Positions 35,159 through 43,595 of a stretch of 64,000 nt of DNA are shown piece by piece. The stretch lies in contig NZ_AULM01000002.1 of assembly GCF_000422285.1 (NCBI RefSeq), positions 248,001-312,000 on the forward strand, in the 5' to 3' direction. Under the pieces are notes generated by a model. That model did no database searches, was not told the DNA's origin, and saw only the letters and a list, made by a program, of their open reading frames with translations. Position 1 is the first letter of the stretch. Each line of letters opens with the position of its first letter. The DNA comes from Desulfatiglans anilini DSM 4660. GTDB lineage: Bacteria > Desulfobacterota > DSM-4660 > Desulfatiglandales > Desulfatiglandaceae. Both the position numbers and the translations under genes were made by a program.

Positions 35159-36492
35159 CGTGTGGTTCTTCCTTTCTCCTGTCGGAAGCAGGAGTTCATT
35201 TTTTGAACCGCCTGCAGCCGGCCGCTCCCCTGCAAATTCGACCTGACAAGGTAGCGAGGAATCTCAAAGGCAGGGCTAGGCAGCAGGCCTTCAGCCTTTC
35301 CCGGCCTTCGGTCCATCCTGGGGTTTCCCTCCGGCTCTAGGTTCAGGCTGTTGATCCCGGCCGGTTCGATGCTTCCTTTCCACCGGCATTCCGGGATCGC
35401 CGTTGGACCGGAGGACCCGTCCGCGGCATCCTGTCCCCTCTTCGGCAAGCCCTCCGCCGGGTACTCGAAACGCAAGCACAAATCGTGCCGAGATTCGACT
35501 CGATCCATCGGTCCACGGCGAAAAGGATGAGCCGAAGACATCCATCCGGAAACCCTCCCCAGCCGCATGGAAGCAGAAGAGCTTTTCTCCAACCACAGGA
35601 AATTATATAAAATACACATTCGGGTGCCAAATGGAAGAGCGCCCTCCGTGCATTCGCTTCCTCTTTGGGGCTGCGGCGTGGGAATCGATCGCGAGGGGGC
35701 TTTCCGGCTGCGTCGGCATGTGCCCGTCCAATTCATGAGTGCCTGCCTCCGGTCGATCTCGGGTGGGGCTTTCCATTTCTGCAAGCATGTTTGGGGTTCG
35801 GTGCTAAGGAAGGAATCCTCAGTTCCGAAAAGGTGACGGCCCTGGCCCAGACGGTTCGGCCTTTCTGCTTCTTCCATGTTTGTTGGGCATAGGTTCGAGG
35901 CGGCTGAATGCCTTTCCTTTCTGACGCAGAGAGGTGCGGATTCAAGGGGGGACGAGGCCTTCCGCGCGGCCACGGCAGGGGCGCCTGGCTGCGGAAGCGG
36001 AACATCGGGTTCTCATTTGTGCGGATTGAAACGGCAGGAAGGACAGGTCTGGCGGCCTTCCGAGATGGATTTTCCGCAGACCGGAGAACCTCGGGAACAC
36101 GGATGACAGTCCGCCTCGATCGTGCTATGTAGACGGTGGCCTGCGCCGGTTCAGGGGCGTCTATGGGCGCGCCCCGAATCGCGGGGAGGGCTCCGTTTAG
36201 ACTTGCCCGGCAAGGTCTCATCCGCTGCGGCGAATCCGCGCCCGCGCATCATGATGATTTGGCAAGGCTCCCGCTTCCCGTCCCGAAACGAGCAGGGAAA
36301 GACTTCTGTCGTTTCGCCGCTGTTCCGGAAGATGCGGGGGTCGATTTGGACCGGCGGACAGCCTTGAAGCCTCCGAAAGGACCCGGAGCCCGAATCCTCT
36401 TGCGAGTCTATGAACTCCTGAATCTCCTCCCGGGTCTACGTTCCGAAAGGACCCGGAGCCCGAATCCTCTTGCGAGGGTGGAATAAACGACC
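35159..36492. other. 1.3 kb region without a recognisable gene
   Basis: Several short frames are open, but none has a ribosome site plus plausible protein composition (all are Arg/Pro/Ser/Cys-rich as expected of non-coding GC-rich DNA). An AT-rich patch (TTATATAAAATACAC, near 35603) and the 35-bp direct repeat at 36372/36442 are the only structures I see. It could be decayed DNA or hold an unrecognised RNA. Confidence 0.5.
36372..36476. repeat. 35-bp direct repeat, two copies 70 bp apart
   Basis: TCCGAAAGGACCCGGAGCCC and the following 15 bases (ending CTTGCGAG) occur identically at 36372-36406 and 36442-36476, separated by a 35-bp unique spacer. The second copy ends 16 bp before the ATG of the permease gene. 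Confidence 0.85.
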
Positions 36493-37707
36493 ATGGACGT
36501 CGGTGTGCTCATCGTTTTCGGACTGGTTTATGCGGGGATGATGCTCGGACGCGTGCCAGGCCTCGCCCTCGACCGGACAGGCATCGCGCTCCTCGGCGCC
36601 ATCGCTCTGCTGGCCATGGGGCGCCTGGATGCGCAGCAGGCCTGGGATGCCGTGGATGTTCCGACCATCTCGCTCCTTCTGGGGCTCATGGTGGTGTCCG
36701 CGCAGTTCCGGCTGGGGGGTTTTTACGCCCACGTGACGCGCCGTCTTTCAGCAATGACGATCGGTCCGGGTCTCTTCCTCGGCGGCGTGATCGGACTGTC
36801 CGGCATCCTTTCGGCGCTCCTCGCGAACGACATCGTCTGCCTGGCCATGACCCCGGTCCTGGTGGAAGGCTGCGGACGCCGGCAGTGGGACCCGGTGCCT
36901 TTCCTGCTGGCGCTTGCCTGCGCCGCCAATGTCGGGTCGGCGGCGACCCTCATCGGAAATCCGCAGAACATGCTGATCGGGCAGTCGCTCGACCTTCCGT
37001 TTGGACGATACGCCCTGGACGCGGCGGTGCCTGTGGCCCTCGGACTGGTCAGCGTGTGGCTGGTGATCGCCTGGATTTACAGGGGACGGTGGGGGAAGCC
37101 CGGTGCATCGACCTGCGAAGCGGGGGCCCCTCCTTTCAGCCTTTGGCAGACGGTCAAAGGCCTGGGCGTGCTCGGCTGCCTGGTGACGGCCTTCCTTCTG
37201 GCCGTGTGGCCCCGGGATGTCATGGCCCTCGCTGCGGCCGGCGTCCTTCTCACCAGCCGGCACATGGCCTCGCGCAAAGTCCTCGCCCTGGTGGACTGGC
37301 AGTTGCTGGTGCTCTTCGCCGGACTGTTCGTGGTGAACGCCGCCTTCCAGTCATCCGGTCTGCTCGGCGGCCTGCTCCGGTTCCTGGAAGGGGCCGGCAT
37401 CGATCCGTCACAGCCTGCCTGGCTCTTCGGCATCACCGTCGTCCTGTCGAACCTGGTGTCGAACGTCCCGGCGACGATGCTTCTCCTCCCCGTCGCCACC
37501 CATCCCCAGGCGGGCCTCATCCTCGCGCTCAGCAGCACGCTGGCGGGCAACCTGATTCTGGTGGGGAGCATTGCGAACCTGATCGTCGTAGGACAGGCCG
37601 AGCAGTGCGGCGTCCGGATCTCCTGGTGGGCGCACGCCCGGATCGGCGTCCCGGTGACCCTCTTGACGCTCGGCATCAGCGCTGTGTGGCTTTGGACGGG
37701 CGCGTAG
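36493..37707 (+). CDS. SLC13/ArsB-superfamily anion permease
   Basis: 404 aa with about ten to eleven hydrophobic segments. Motifs of the ion-transporter superfamily are seen twice, reflecting its inverted repeat: LSGILSALLANDIVCLAMTP with AANVGSAATLIGNPQNMLIG in the first half, and VVLSNLVSNVPATMLLLPVA with TLAGNLILVGSIANLIV in the second. It should carry an inorganic or carboxylate anion across the inner membrane. It sits 130 nt upstream of the threonine-synthase-like gene on the same strand, so it may supply or export a substrate of the cluster that follows. Ribosome site GAGGGTGGA is some distance from the ATG. Confidence 0.83.
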   Translation: MDVGVLIVFGLVYAGMMLGRVPGLALDRTGIALLGAIALLAMGRLDAQQAWDAVDVPTISLLLGLMVVSAQFRLGGFYAHVTRRLSAMTIGPGLFLGGVIGLSGILSALLANDIVCLAMTPVLVEGCGRRQWDPVPFLLALACAANVGSAATLIGNPQNMLIGQSLDLPFGRYALDAAVPVALGLVSVWLVIAWIYRGRWGKPGASTCEAGAPPFSLWQTVKGLGVLGCLVTAFLLAVWPRDVMALAAAGVLLTSRHMASRKVLALVDWQLLVLFAGLFVVNAAFQSSGLLGGLLRFLEGAGIDPSQPAWLFGITVVLSNLVSNVPATMLLLPVATHPQAGLILALSSTLAGNLILVGSIANLIVVGQAEQCGVRISWWAHARIGVPVTLLTLGISAVWLWTGA

Positions 37708-37837
37708 GTCCGCTCTGCCCCGGGGGTTGTCTTATCGGCCAGCTTGCGGTATAACCGGGGTGAGCCTTTGATTGTGAAGCGGACCTGCACCGGCCGTCCC
37801 CTCTGTTTCGTGCCCGCGATGGGCGAGGCTGCATTCC

Positions 37838-38923
37838 ATGAATGAAGACTTGAAACCGGAGTTTTTCCTCCTTGACGGGGCGACGCCCCAGTCACCGATC
37901 ATCCCCCCGGAACTCGACGTCCAGACAAGGATCGCCTCCGATCACGGCCGCCCGCTGCCGGATCGCCTCGAGGCCTTCGAAGACATCATGGACAGCGAGA
38001 TCGGTGACACCAACCTTTCGAGGGCGCGCAACATCGAACGGGAGTACGGGCTGCGTCAGATCTACCTCAAGTTCGAGGGGGGCAATCCCACCGGCACCCA
38101 GAAGGACCGGATCGCCTTCGCCCAGGCGATGGATGCGCTTCGCAGACGGTTCGAGATCATTACAACGGCCACCTGCGGCAACTACGGCGTCGCCACAGCG
38201 CTGGCGGCCTCGGTGGTCGGCGTAGGCTGCATCGTCTATATCCCCGAGGGTTATCACACCGGCAGAGTAAAAGAGATGGTCGACCACGGCGCCGAAATCG
38301 TCCGGGTGCCCGGGGACTACGAGGCGGCGGTCATGGCCTCGCGCCGCTTCGCCGAGGGGGACGACATCTATGACGCCAACCCGGGCGGGGCCAACTCGGG
38401 GCTCCAGATGCGGGCGTACGGGGAGATCGCCTACGAGATCTACGACGAGCTGCGCGACGCGCCGGCCGCCGTTGCTGTGCCTGTGTCGAACGGCACGACC
38501 CTGGCCGGGATCTACCGCGGGTTTCTGAGCCTTTACCGCCGGGGGAAGACCTCGCGGATGCCCCGGATGGTGGCGGGTTCATCGTTCGGGAAGAACCCGA
38601 TCGTCAAGGCCTATATGAAAAACACGCCGGGATGCGAAGACCTCGCGCCCGCGCGGATCCGCGAGACGGCGGTGAACGAGCCGCTCATCAACTGGCACGC
38701 GATCGACGGGGACGAGGCGCTTTTGGCCGTCCGGAAGACGGGGGGGTGGGCCGGCTACGCGAGCGACCGCGGGATGACCTCCTGCTCCGGCCTCCTGCGG
38801 CGGCGGGAGGGATTGAATGTCCTGCCGGCCTCCACGGTCGGGTTGATCGTTCTTCTGGACCGCCACCAGAAGACGAAACTGCCGGGGGACCGCTACGTGG
38901 TCATTCTGACGGGGAGAAAATGA
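37838..38923 (+). CDS. Threonine-synthase-like PLP enzyme
   Basis: 361 aa, fold-type II PLP enzyme. Seen: the PLP lysine K89 in GGNPTGTQKDR, the substrate-loop TATCGNYGVATALAASVVG, and VSNGTTLAGIYRGF. It resembles threonine synthases, but it is shorter than standard ThrC and its product is not certain; cysteate- or diaminopropionate-forming relatives exist. It overlaps the next gene (DUF1611) by ATGA, so the two are coupled. I infer that it makes or breaks an amino acid used by the epimerase/creatininase genes downstream. Confidence 0.75.
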   Translation: MNEDLKPEFFLLDGATPQSPIIPPELDVQTRIASDHGRPLPDRLEAFEDIMDSEIGDTNLSRARNIEREYGLRQIYLKFEGGNPTGTQKDRIAFAQAMDALRRRFEIITTATCGNYGVATALAASVVGVGCIVYIPEGYHTGRVKEMVDHGAEIVRVPGDYEAAVMASRRFAEGDDIYDANPGGANSGLQMRAYGEIAYEIYDELRDAPAAVAVPVSNGTTLAGIYRGFLSLYRRGKTSRMPRMVAGSSFGKNPIVKAYMKNTPGCEDLAPARIRETAVNEPLINWHAIDGDEALLAVRKTGGWAGYASDRGMTSCSGLLRRREGLNVLPASTVGLIVLLDRHQKTKLPGDRYVVILTGRK

Positions 38924-40002
38924 TGGAGACCTTTCCGGAAGGCCGTGCCGTCGTCTACTGCCAGGGGGCCTTCAACACCCCGAACGGCAAGACGGCCCAC
39001 GGGCTCGTGCGCAGGACCGAACGCTACCAGGTCCTTTCGGTGGTGGACGCGCGCTTCGACGGGGAAGATGCCGGGCTGATCCTCGACGGCCGTCAGAACG
39101 GGGTGAAGGTCTTTGCCGGCCTCCCCGCGGCCGTGGCCGCCGCGTCGGCTGAGGGGATGCCGGCGACGCATTGCGTCATGGGGCTTGCGCCCGACGGGGG
39201 GCGCTTGAGCCCGGAGGCGCGCCGGGACATGCAAACCGCCCTCGAACTCGGGCTCAACGTGGATTCGGGGCTGCACGATCTCTTGACCGAAGACCCGGAG
39301 CTCGTTGCCGCCGCCGCCCGGGCGGGCGTCCGGATCCGGGATATCCGAAAGACGCCCCCGCGCAGGAGCCTCCATTTTTTCAGCGGCCGCATCGAGGAGG
39401 TCGCATCCCTCAAGGTCGCCCTTCTGGGGACCGATTCGGCGGTCGGGAAACGGACGACGGCCTGGATCCTGATCGACGCCTTGAGGGCGGCCGGCTGCCG
39501 GTGCGAACTGATCGGCACCGGCCAGACCGCCTGGATGCAGGGGGTGCGCTACGGGTTGATCATGGATGCGCTCATCAACGATTTCGTGGCCGGCGAGATC
39601 GAACACGCGGTGTTGTCGGCCTGGGACGAGGTCCGCCCGGACGTCATCGTGATCGAGGGGCAGGGTTCGCTCATGAACCCGGCCTATCCGGGAGGGCTGG
39701 AAATCCTGGCCGCGGGCCGCCCGGACGTGGTGGTGCTGCAGCACGCCCCGGCCCGGAAGGAGTACGACGGGTTTCCGGGGTACCCGATCCATCCCCTGAA
39801 GACGCAGATCCAGGCGGTGGAACTCCTGAGCTCACGGCCCGTGGCGGCCGTGACCCTGAACCGCGAAGGGCTGGACGAGGCGGGAATACAGGCGGCCATC
39901 GAGGCGGTCACCCGGGAGACCGGTCTGCCGGCGATGGAGGTGCTTTACCACCGGCCCGAACCTCTGCTGGCGGCCTTGAAGCCTTATTTGCGCAAGGTGT
40001 GA
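38920..40002 (+). CDS. DUF1611 P-loop protein, DgcN-like
   Basis: 360 aa. An N-terminal Rossmann-type domain (VVDARFDGEDAG) is followed by a P-loop domain with LLGTDSAVGKRTTA (about 169-181), VIVIEGQGSLMNPAYPGG and VLQHAPARKEYDGFPGYP. From memory, DUF1611 includes DgcN, a D-glutamate N-acetyltransferase that works with the enolase-superfamily racemase DgcA in D-Glu breakdown. An enolase-superfamily epimerase lies two genes downstream here, which supports a link with D-amino-acid chemistry. The ATG overlaps the stop of the PLP gene and follows GGGGAG. Confidence 0.75.
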   Translation: MMETFPEGRAVVYCQGAFNTPNGKTAHGLVRRTERYQVLSVVDARFDGEDAGLILDGRQNGVKVFAGLPAAVAAASAEGMPATHCVMGLAPDGGRLSPEARRDMQTALELGLNVDSGLHDLLTEDPELVAAAARAGVRIRDIRKTPPRRSLHFFSGRIEEVASLKVALLGTDSAVGKRTTAWILIDALRAAGCRCELIGTGQTAWMQGVRYGLIMDALINDFVAGEIEHAVLSAWDEVRPDVIVIEGQGSLMNPAYPGGLEILAAGRPDVVVLQHAPARKEYDGFPGYPIHPLKTQIQAVELLSSRPVAAVTLNREGLDEAGIQAAIEAVTRETGLPAMEVLYHRPEPLLAALKPYLRKV

Positions 40003-40075
40003 GACCGGTGCGGCGAGGGGTTCCTCCCGCGCCTGAATGGCTGTTTTTCTCTGAGCGACGTGAGGACGACACCCC

Positions 40076-42505
40076 GTGACCCGCAACAACCGAAACCTTT
40101 CAGGCACGGAGCAGGGCGCCCGGATCGGCGACAAAAACGATTCCGGGCGGGGCGGCACCCTCGATGATCTGAAGGCGATCGAACGGCTGGAGATCGGACC
40201 TGTGCGCATCGAGCCTCGCCGGGTCAGCGCCCCTTACAGGGTGGTGCGCGAGAGTGGGGAAGAGACGAACGAGCTGATCTACCGTTTTGAAGAGGACGTC
40301 TTCGAGAAGAATGAAGCCGCCTCCCTGAACCTGGGAAGCGTCATGTGCGCTCAGGTGGCCCTGAACTACGGGCTGTTCTGCGGAGAAATCGTCTTCAACG
40401 GCTGGTACGACGATCACGACCGGCGGTTTCTCCAGCGTATGTGCGCCAACACGGCGCGGGAGATCTATGTCAAGAAGCTGCTCGAGCCGAACCCGTTCCT
40501 GACCGGCGCGGCCGCCCGGATGGGGGTCGAAAGACGAGAGGATTACGGGCAGGCGGTTCTGCGTTTCGAGACGCCGCCGGCGGGCCACGCCCCAGAGAGT
40601 CGATCGCAGGCGCGTCCGCCCTGGAAGGTCAGCCCCGGCAGGCACCTGGTGCTCTCGAGCGGCGGGAAGGACAGCCTGCTCAGCTACGGTCTGCTCAAGG
40701 AGATCGGCTGCGAAGTCCACCCCGTCTTCGTGAACGAGTCGGGGAGGCATTGGTTTACGGCGCTCAACGCCTACCGGTATTTCGCCGCCGGGGTCCCGTC
40801 GACGGCCAGGGTGTGGACCAACGCCGATCGGATCTTCAACTGGATGCTGCGCCATCTGCCTTTCGTGCGGCCCGATTTTGCGGATATCCGCTCCGATGCT
40901 TATCCGATCCGCCTCTGGACCGTGGCGGTCTTCCTGTTCGGGGTTCTTCCCCTGGCGCGAAAACGCGGCATCGGCCGGATCGTCGTCGGGGACGAGTTCG
41001 ACACGACGAGGCGCTACAGCCACCGCGGCATCACCCACTACGACGGCCTTTACGACCAGAGCCGCTGGTTCGACAACGCGCTGACCCGCTACTATCACCG
41101 CAAGGGCTGGGGCCTTTGCCAGTTCTCCATTCTGCGTCCGCTCTCGGAGATCCTGATCCAGAAGACCCTGCTCGAGCGTTACCCGGAGCTGCAGGCCCGT
41201 CAAGTCTCCTGCCATGCGGCGCACAAGGACGGCGACCGGGTCCGCCCGTGCGGCCGCTGCGAGAAGTGCCGGCGGATCGTGGGCATGATCGAGGCTGTTG
41301 GCGGTGATCCGCATCGCTGCGGCTACACGGACGAGCAGGTGGCCTTCTGCCTGAAGGCCCTGGCGGAAAAGGGCGCCCACCAGGAGAGCGCCGGCGTGCA
41401 GCATCTGCTCTACCTGCTGCGCCGGAAGGGACACGAAGGCATCGCCCACCCATCCGGGCTGCACGTCAGGCCCCGCCCGGAGGTGATGAAGATCCGCTTG
41501 GACCCGGAACGGTCGCCCCCGGAGGAGATCCCGAGGGATCTGCGGCTGCCGCTTTTCACGATCTACGGGGCGCATGCGGACGGAGCCGTGAAACGCAACG
41601 GCCGGCTGTGGATCCCCATCGACCCGATGAGCGATCCGGTCCTGTCGAGGCCTTATCCCTTCGAGCCGCCGAATCGCTCTGCGGCGGATGGCGCTGTGTC
41701 CGGCGGGGGGAGCGGCGATCCATCGAAGAGTTTCCTGCTGGGAGACCTGACCTGGCCGGAGGCGAAGAAACGCTTCCGTGAGGTGGATGTGGCGCTGCTG
41801 CCCGTCGGGGCCATCGAACAGCACGGGCCGCATCTCCCCCTGGACACGGATGCCTTCGACGCGGAATACCTGACCCGCCAGGTGGCGCTCGGCTGCTCCG
41901 AACCGAGGCCGGTCGTCCTCCCCCTGATCCCGTACGGCGTCTCTTATCACCACGACGATTTCAGCGGCACCATCGGGGTCAGCCCCGACAGCCTTTCGCG
42001 GGTGGTTTACGACGTCGGCATGAGCGCGGCCCGCAACGGCGTCACCAAACTGGTGATCATCAACGGCCACGGGGGCAATATCCCGGCGCTCCATTTCGCG
42101 GCGCAGATGATCAACCGCGATGCGCACATCTTCACGTGCGTCGACACGGGCGAGAGCAGCGACGCGGACATCGAGGCCATCGCCGAGACCCCGAACGACG
42201 TCCACGCCGGAGAAATCGAGACCAGCACCTCCCTGGCGGTGCGTCCGGAAGGGGTGCGGATGCAGGCGGCCAGGAAGTTCGTTCCCCGTTTTTCGAGCCG
42301 CTACCTGGATTTTTCGTCCAAGCGCGGGGTGGGGTGGTATGCCCACACGGCGAAGCTTTCCCGCTCCGGTGTCCTGGGGGATCCGACCAGGGCGACGGCT
42401 GAAAAGGGGCGGCGGATGTGGGAGCAGATGATCCGGAACCTGGTGGAGTTCGTCGAGCACCTGAAGGGCCTGACCTTGGACGAACTCTACCAGAGGCGCT
42501 ACTGA
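40076..42505 (+). CDS. MurL-like PP-loop domain fused to a creatininase domain
   Basis: 809 aa, two domains. Residues about 40-430 hold a PP-loop ATPase: SSGGKDS (194-200), FSILRPLSE (350-358) and SCH...CGRCEKC (C392/C395/C398). From memory this trio matches MurL, the ATP-dependent epimerase of UDP-MurNAc-L-Ala-L-Glu, or at least its PP-loop relatives. A Gly/Ser-rich linker (about 530-551) leads to a complete creatininase-family amidohydrolase: [16 protein letters not shown] (577-592), [18 protein letters not shown] and [10 protein letters not shown] supply the usual metal ligands. Creatininase-fold enzymes open cyclic or linear amides. The GTG start has GAGG about 10 nt upstream; an ATG further in would cut the conserved N-terminus. 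The frame is unbroken, with no sign of an internal stop or frameshift. The epimerase gene begins 5 nt after the stop. Confidence 0.8.
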   Translation: MTRNNRNLSGTEQGARIGDKNDSGRGGTLDDLKAIERLEIGPVRIEPRRVSAPYRVVRESGEETNELIYRFEEDVFEKNEAASLNLGSVMCAQVALNYGLFCGEIVFNGWYDDHDRRFLQRMCANTAREIYVKKLLEPNPFLTGAAARMGVERREDYGQAVLRFETPPAGHAPESRSQARPPWKVSPGRHLVLSSGGKDSLLSYGLLKEIGCEVHPVFVNESGRHWFTALNAYRYFAAGVPSTARVWTNADRIFNWMLRHLPFVRPDFADIRSDAYPIRLWTVAVFLFGVLPLARKRGIGRIVVGDEFDTTRRYSHRGITHYDGLYDQSRWFDNALTRYYHRKGWGLCQFSILRPLSEILIQKTLLERYPELQARQVSCHAAHKDGDRVRPCGRCEKCRRIVGMIEAVGGDPHRCGYTDEQVAFCLKALAEKGAHQESAGVQHLLYLLRRKGHEGIAHPSGLHVRPRPEVMKIRLDPERSPPEEIPRDLRLPLFTIYGAHADGAVKRNGRLWIPIDPMSDPVLSRPYPFEPPNRSAADGAVSGGGSGDPSKSFLLGDLTWPEAKKRFREVDVALLPVGAIEQHGPHLPLDTDAFDAEYLTRQVALGCSEPRPVVLPLIPYGVSYHHDDFSGTIGVSPDSLSRVVYDVGMSAARNGVTKLVIINGHGGNIPALHFAAQMINRDAHIFTCVDTGESSDADIEAIAETPNDVHAGEIETSTSLAVRPEGVRMQAARKFVPRFSSRYLDFSSKRGVGWYAHTAKLSRSGVLGDPTRATAEKGRRMWEQMIRNLVEFVEHLKGLTLDELYQRRY

Positions 42506-42510
42506 CGGCC

Positions 42511-43581
42511 GTGAGAATCGCGTCCATAGAGGCGTGGCCCGTCCACATGGACCTGGCGGAGCCTTACACGATCGCCTACGAGCGGGTCGAGTCGACGACG
42601 AACATCCTGCTGAGGGTCGAGACCGACCAGGGGATTACAGGCTGGGGCTGCGCCGCGCCGGACCTGCACGTGACAGGCGAATCCGCGGAGACGGCCCTCC
42701 GGGCGATCGACGATCTCGCTGCGCCGGTTCTGCGGGGTGCGGACCCCTTGAGGCCGGCGTTGGTGATGACGCGTTTGCGGCGGCGGATCACTGGCATGCC
42801 CTCCGTTCTTGCCGCGGTGGACATGGCCCTGTATGATGTCCTCGGGAAGCGGTGCCGGCTCCCGCTGTGGCGCCTCCTGGGCGGGTACCGTAGCCGGATG
42901 AAGACCAGCGTGACCATCGGGATCATGCCGCCCGCCGAGACGCTCCTCGCCGCCCGGGATTTGACGGCGCGCGGGTTTAGGAGCATCAAGATCAAGGGCG
43001 GGCTGGACGTCGAAGGCGATATCGAACGGGTCTGGAGGGTTCGTGAGGCGGTCGGGAAAGGGACCGAACTGCGCTTCGATGCGAACCAGGGGTTTACGGT
43101 GGAGCAGTCGCTCAGGTTCGTCGAGCGGACCCGGGCGGCCCGCCTCTCGCTCATCGAGCAGCCGACCCCGAGAGGCGAGCCGCAGATGCTCGCACGCGTG
43201 ACCAGCCGCGCCGCGATTCCCGTCATGGCGGACGAGAGCCTGACGAGCCTGCGGGACGCCTTCCGGATCGCCCGAGGCGGTCTGGCCGACATGGTGAACA
43301 TCAAGTTGATGAAGGTCGGGGGCATCTCGGAGGCTCTGCAGATCGACGCCGTGGCGCACTCCGCCGGCCTCGAGGCGATGGTCGGCTGCCTGGACGAGGC
43401 GGCCCTGGGCATTGCCGCGGGGCTTCATTTCGCGTTGGCGCGGCCCAACGTGATCTATGCCGACCTCGACGGCCATCTGGGGCTCCTGGATGACCCAACG
43501 GCGGGGGCGGTCCGCTTGCGGGGCGGATTCCTCTACCCGAATCCGGAGCCGGGTCTGGGATTCAACGTGACGGGTCGATAG
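42511..43581 (+). CDS. Dipeptide epimerase (enolase superfamily)
   Basis: 356 aa from the GTG at 42511. The barrel carries all the catalytic signatures of the muconate-lactonizing subgroup: K160-x-K162 (SIKIKGG), D190-x-N192 (FDANQGF), E216 (IEQPTP), D241-E242-S243 (MADES) and K265/K268 (NIKLMKVGG). Near the C-terminus ADLDG gives the D318-x-D320 pair that in L-Ala-D/L-Glu epimerases binds the dipeptide amino group. So a dipeptide epimerase is more likely than a simple N-acyl amino-acid racemase. It is 5 nt after the MurL-creatininase fusion and 14 nt before an mscS gene. Confidence 0.85.
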   Translation: MRIASIEAWPVHMDLAEPYTIAYERVESTTNILLRVETDQGITGWGCAAPDLHVTGESAETALRAIDDLAAPVLRGADPLRPALVMTRLRRRITGMPSVLAAVDMALYDVLGKRCRLPLWRLLGGYRSRMKTSVTIGIMPPAETLLAARDLTARGFRSIKIKGGLDVEGDIERVWRVREAVGKGTELRFDANQGFTVEQSLRFVERTRAARLSLIEQPTPRGEPQMLARVTSRAAIPVMADESLTSLRDAFRIARGGLADMVNIKLMKVGGISEALQIDAVAHSAGLEAMVGCLDEAALGIAAGLHFALARPNVIYADLDGHLGLLDDPTAGAVRLRGGFLYPNPEPGLGFNVTGR

Positions 43582-43595
43582 GAAGGTGGCGGGGT

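Noticed and set aside
35403-35836. Short open frames in the gene-free region
   Set aside because: No ribosome sites, Arg/Pro/Cys-rich composition, overlapping frames of similar length on both strands.
36372-36476. Two-repeat CRISPR-like unit
   Set aside because: Only two copies and one spacer, repeat not palindromic, no cas genes; a direct duplication is simpler.
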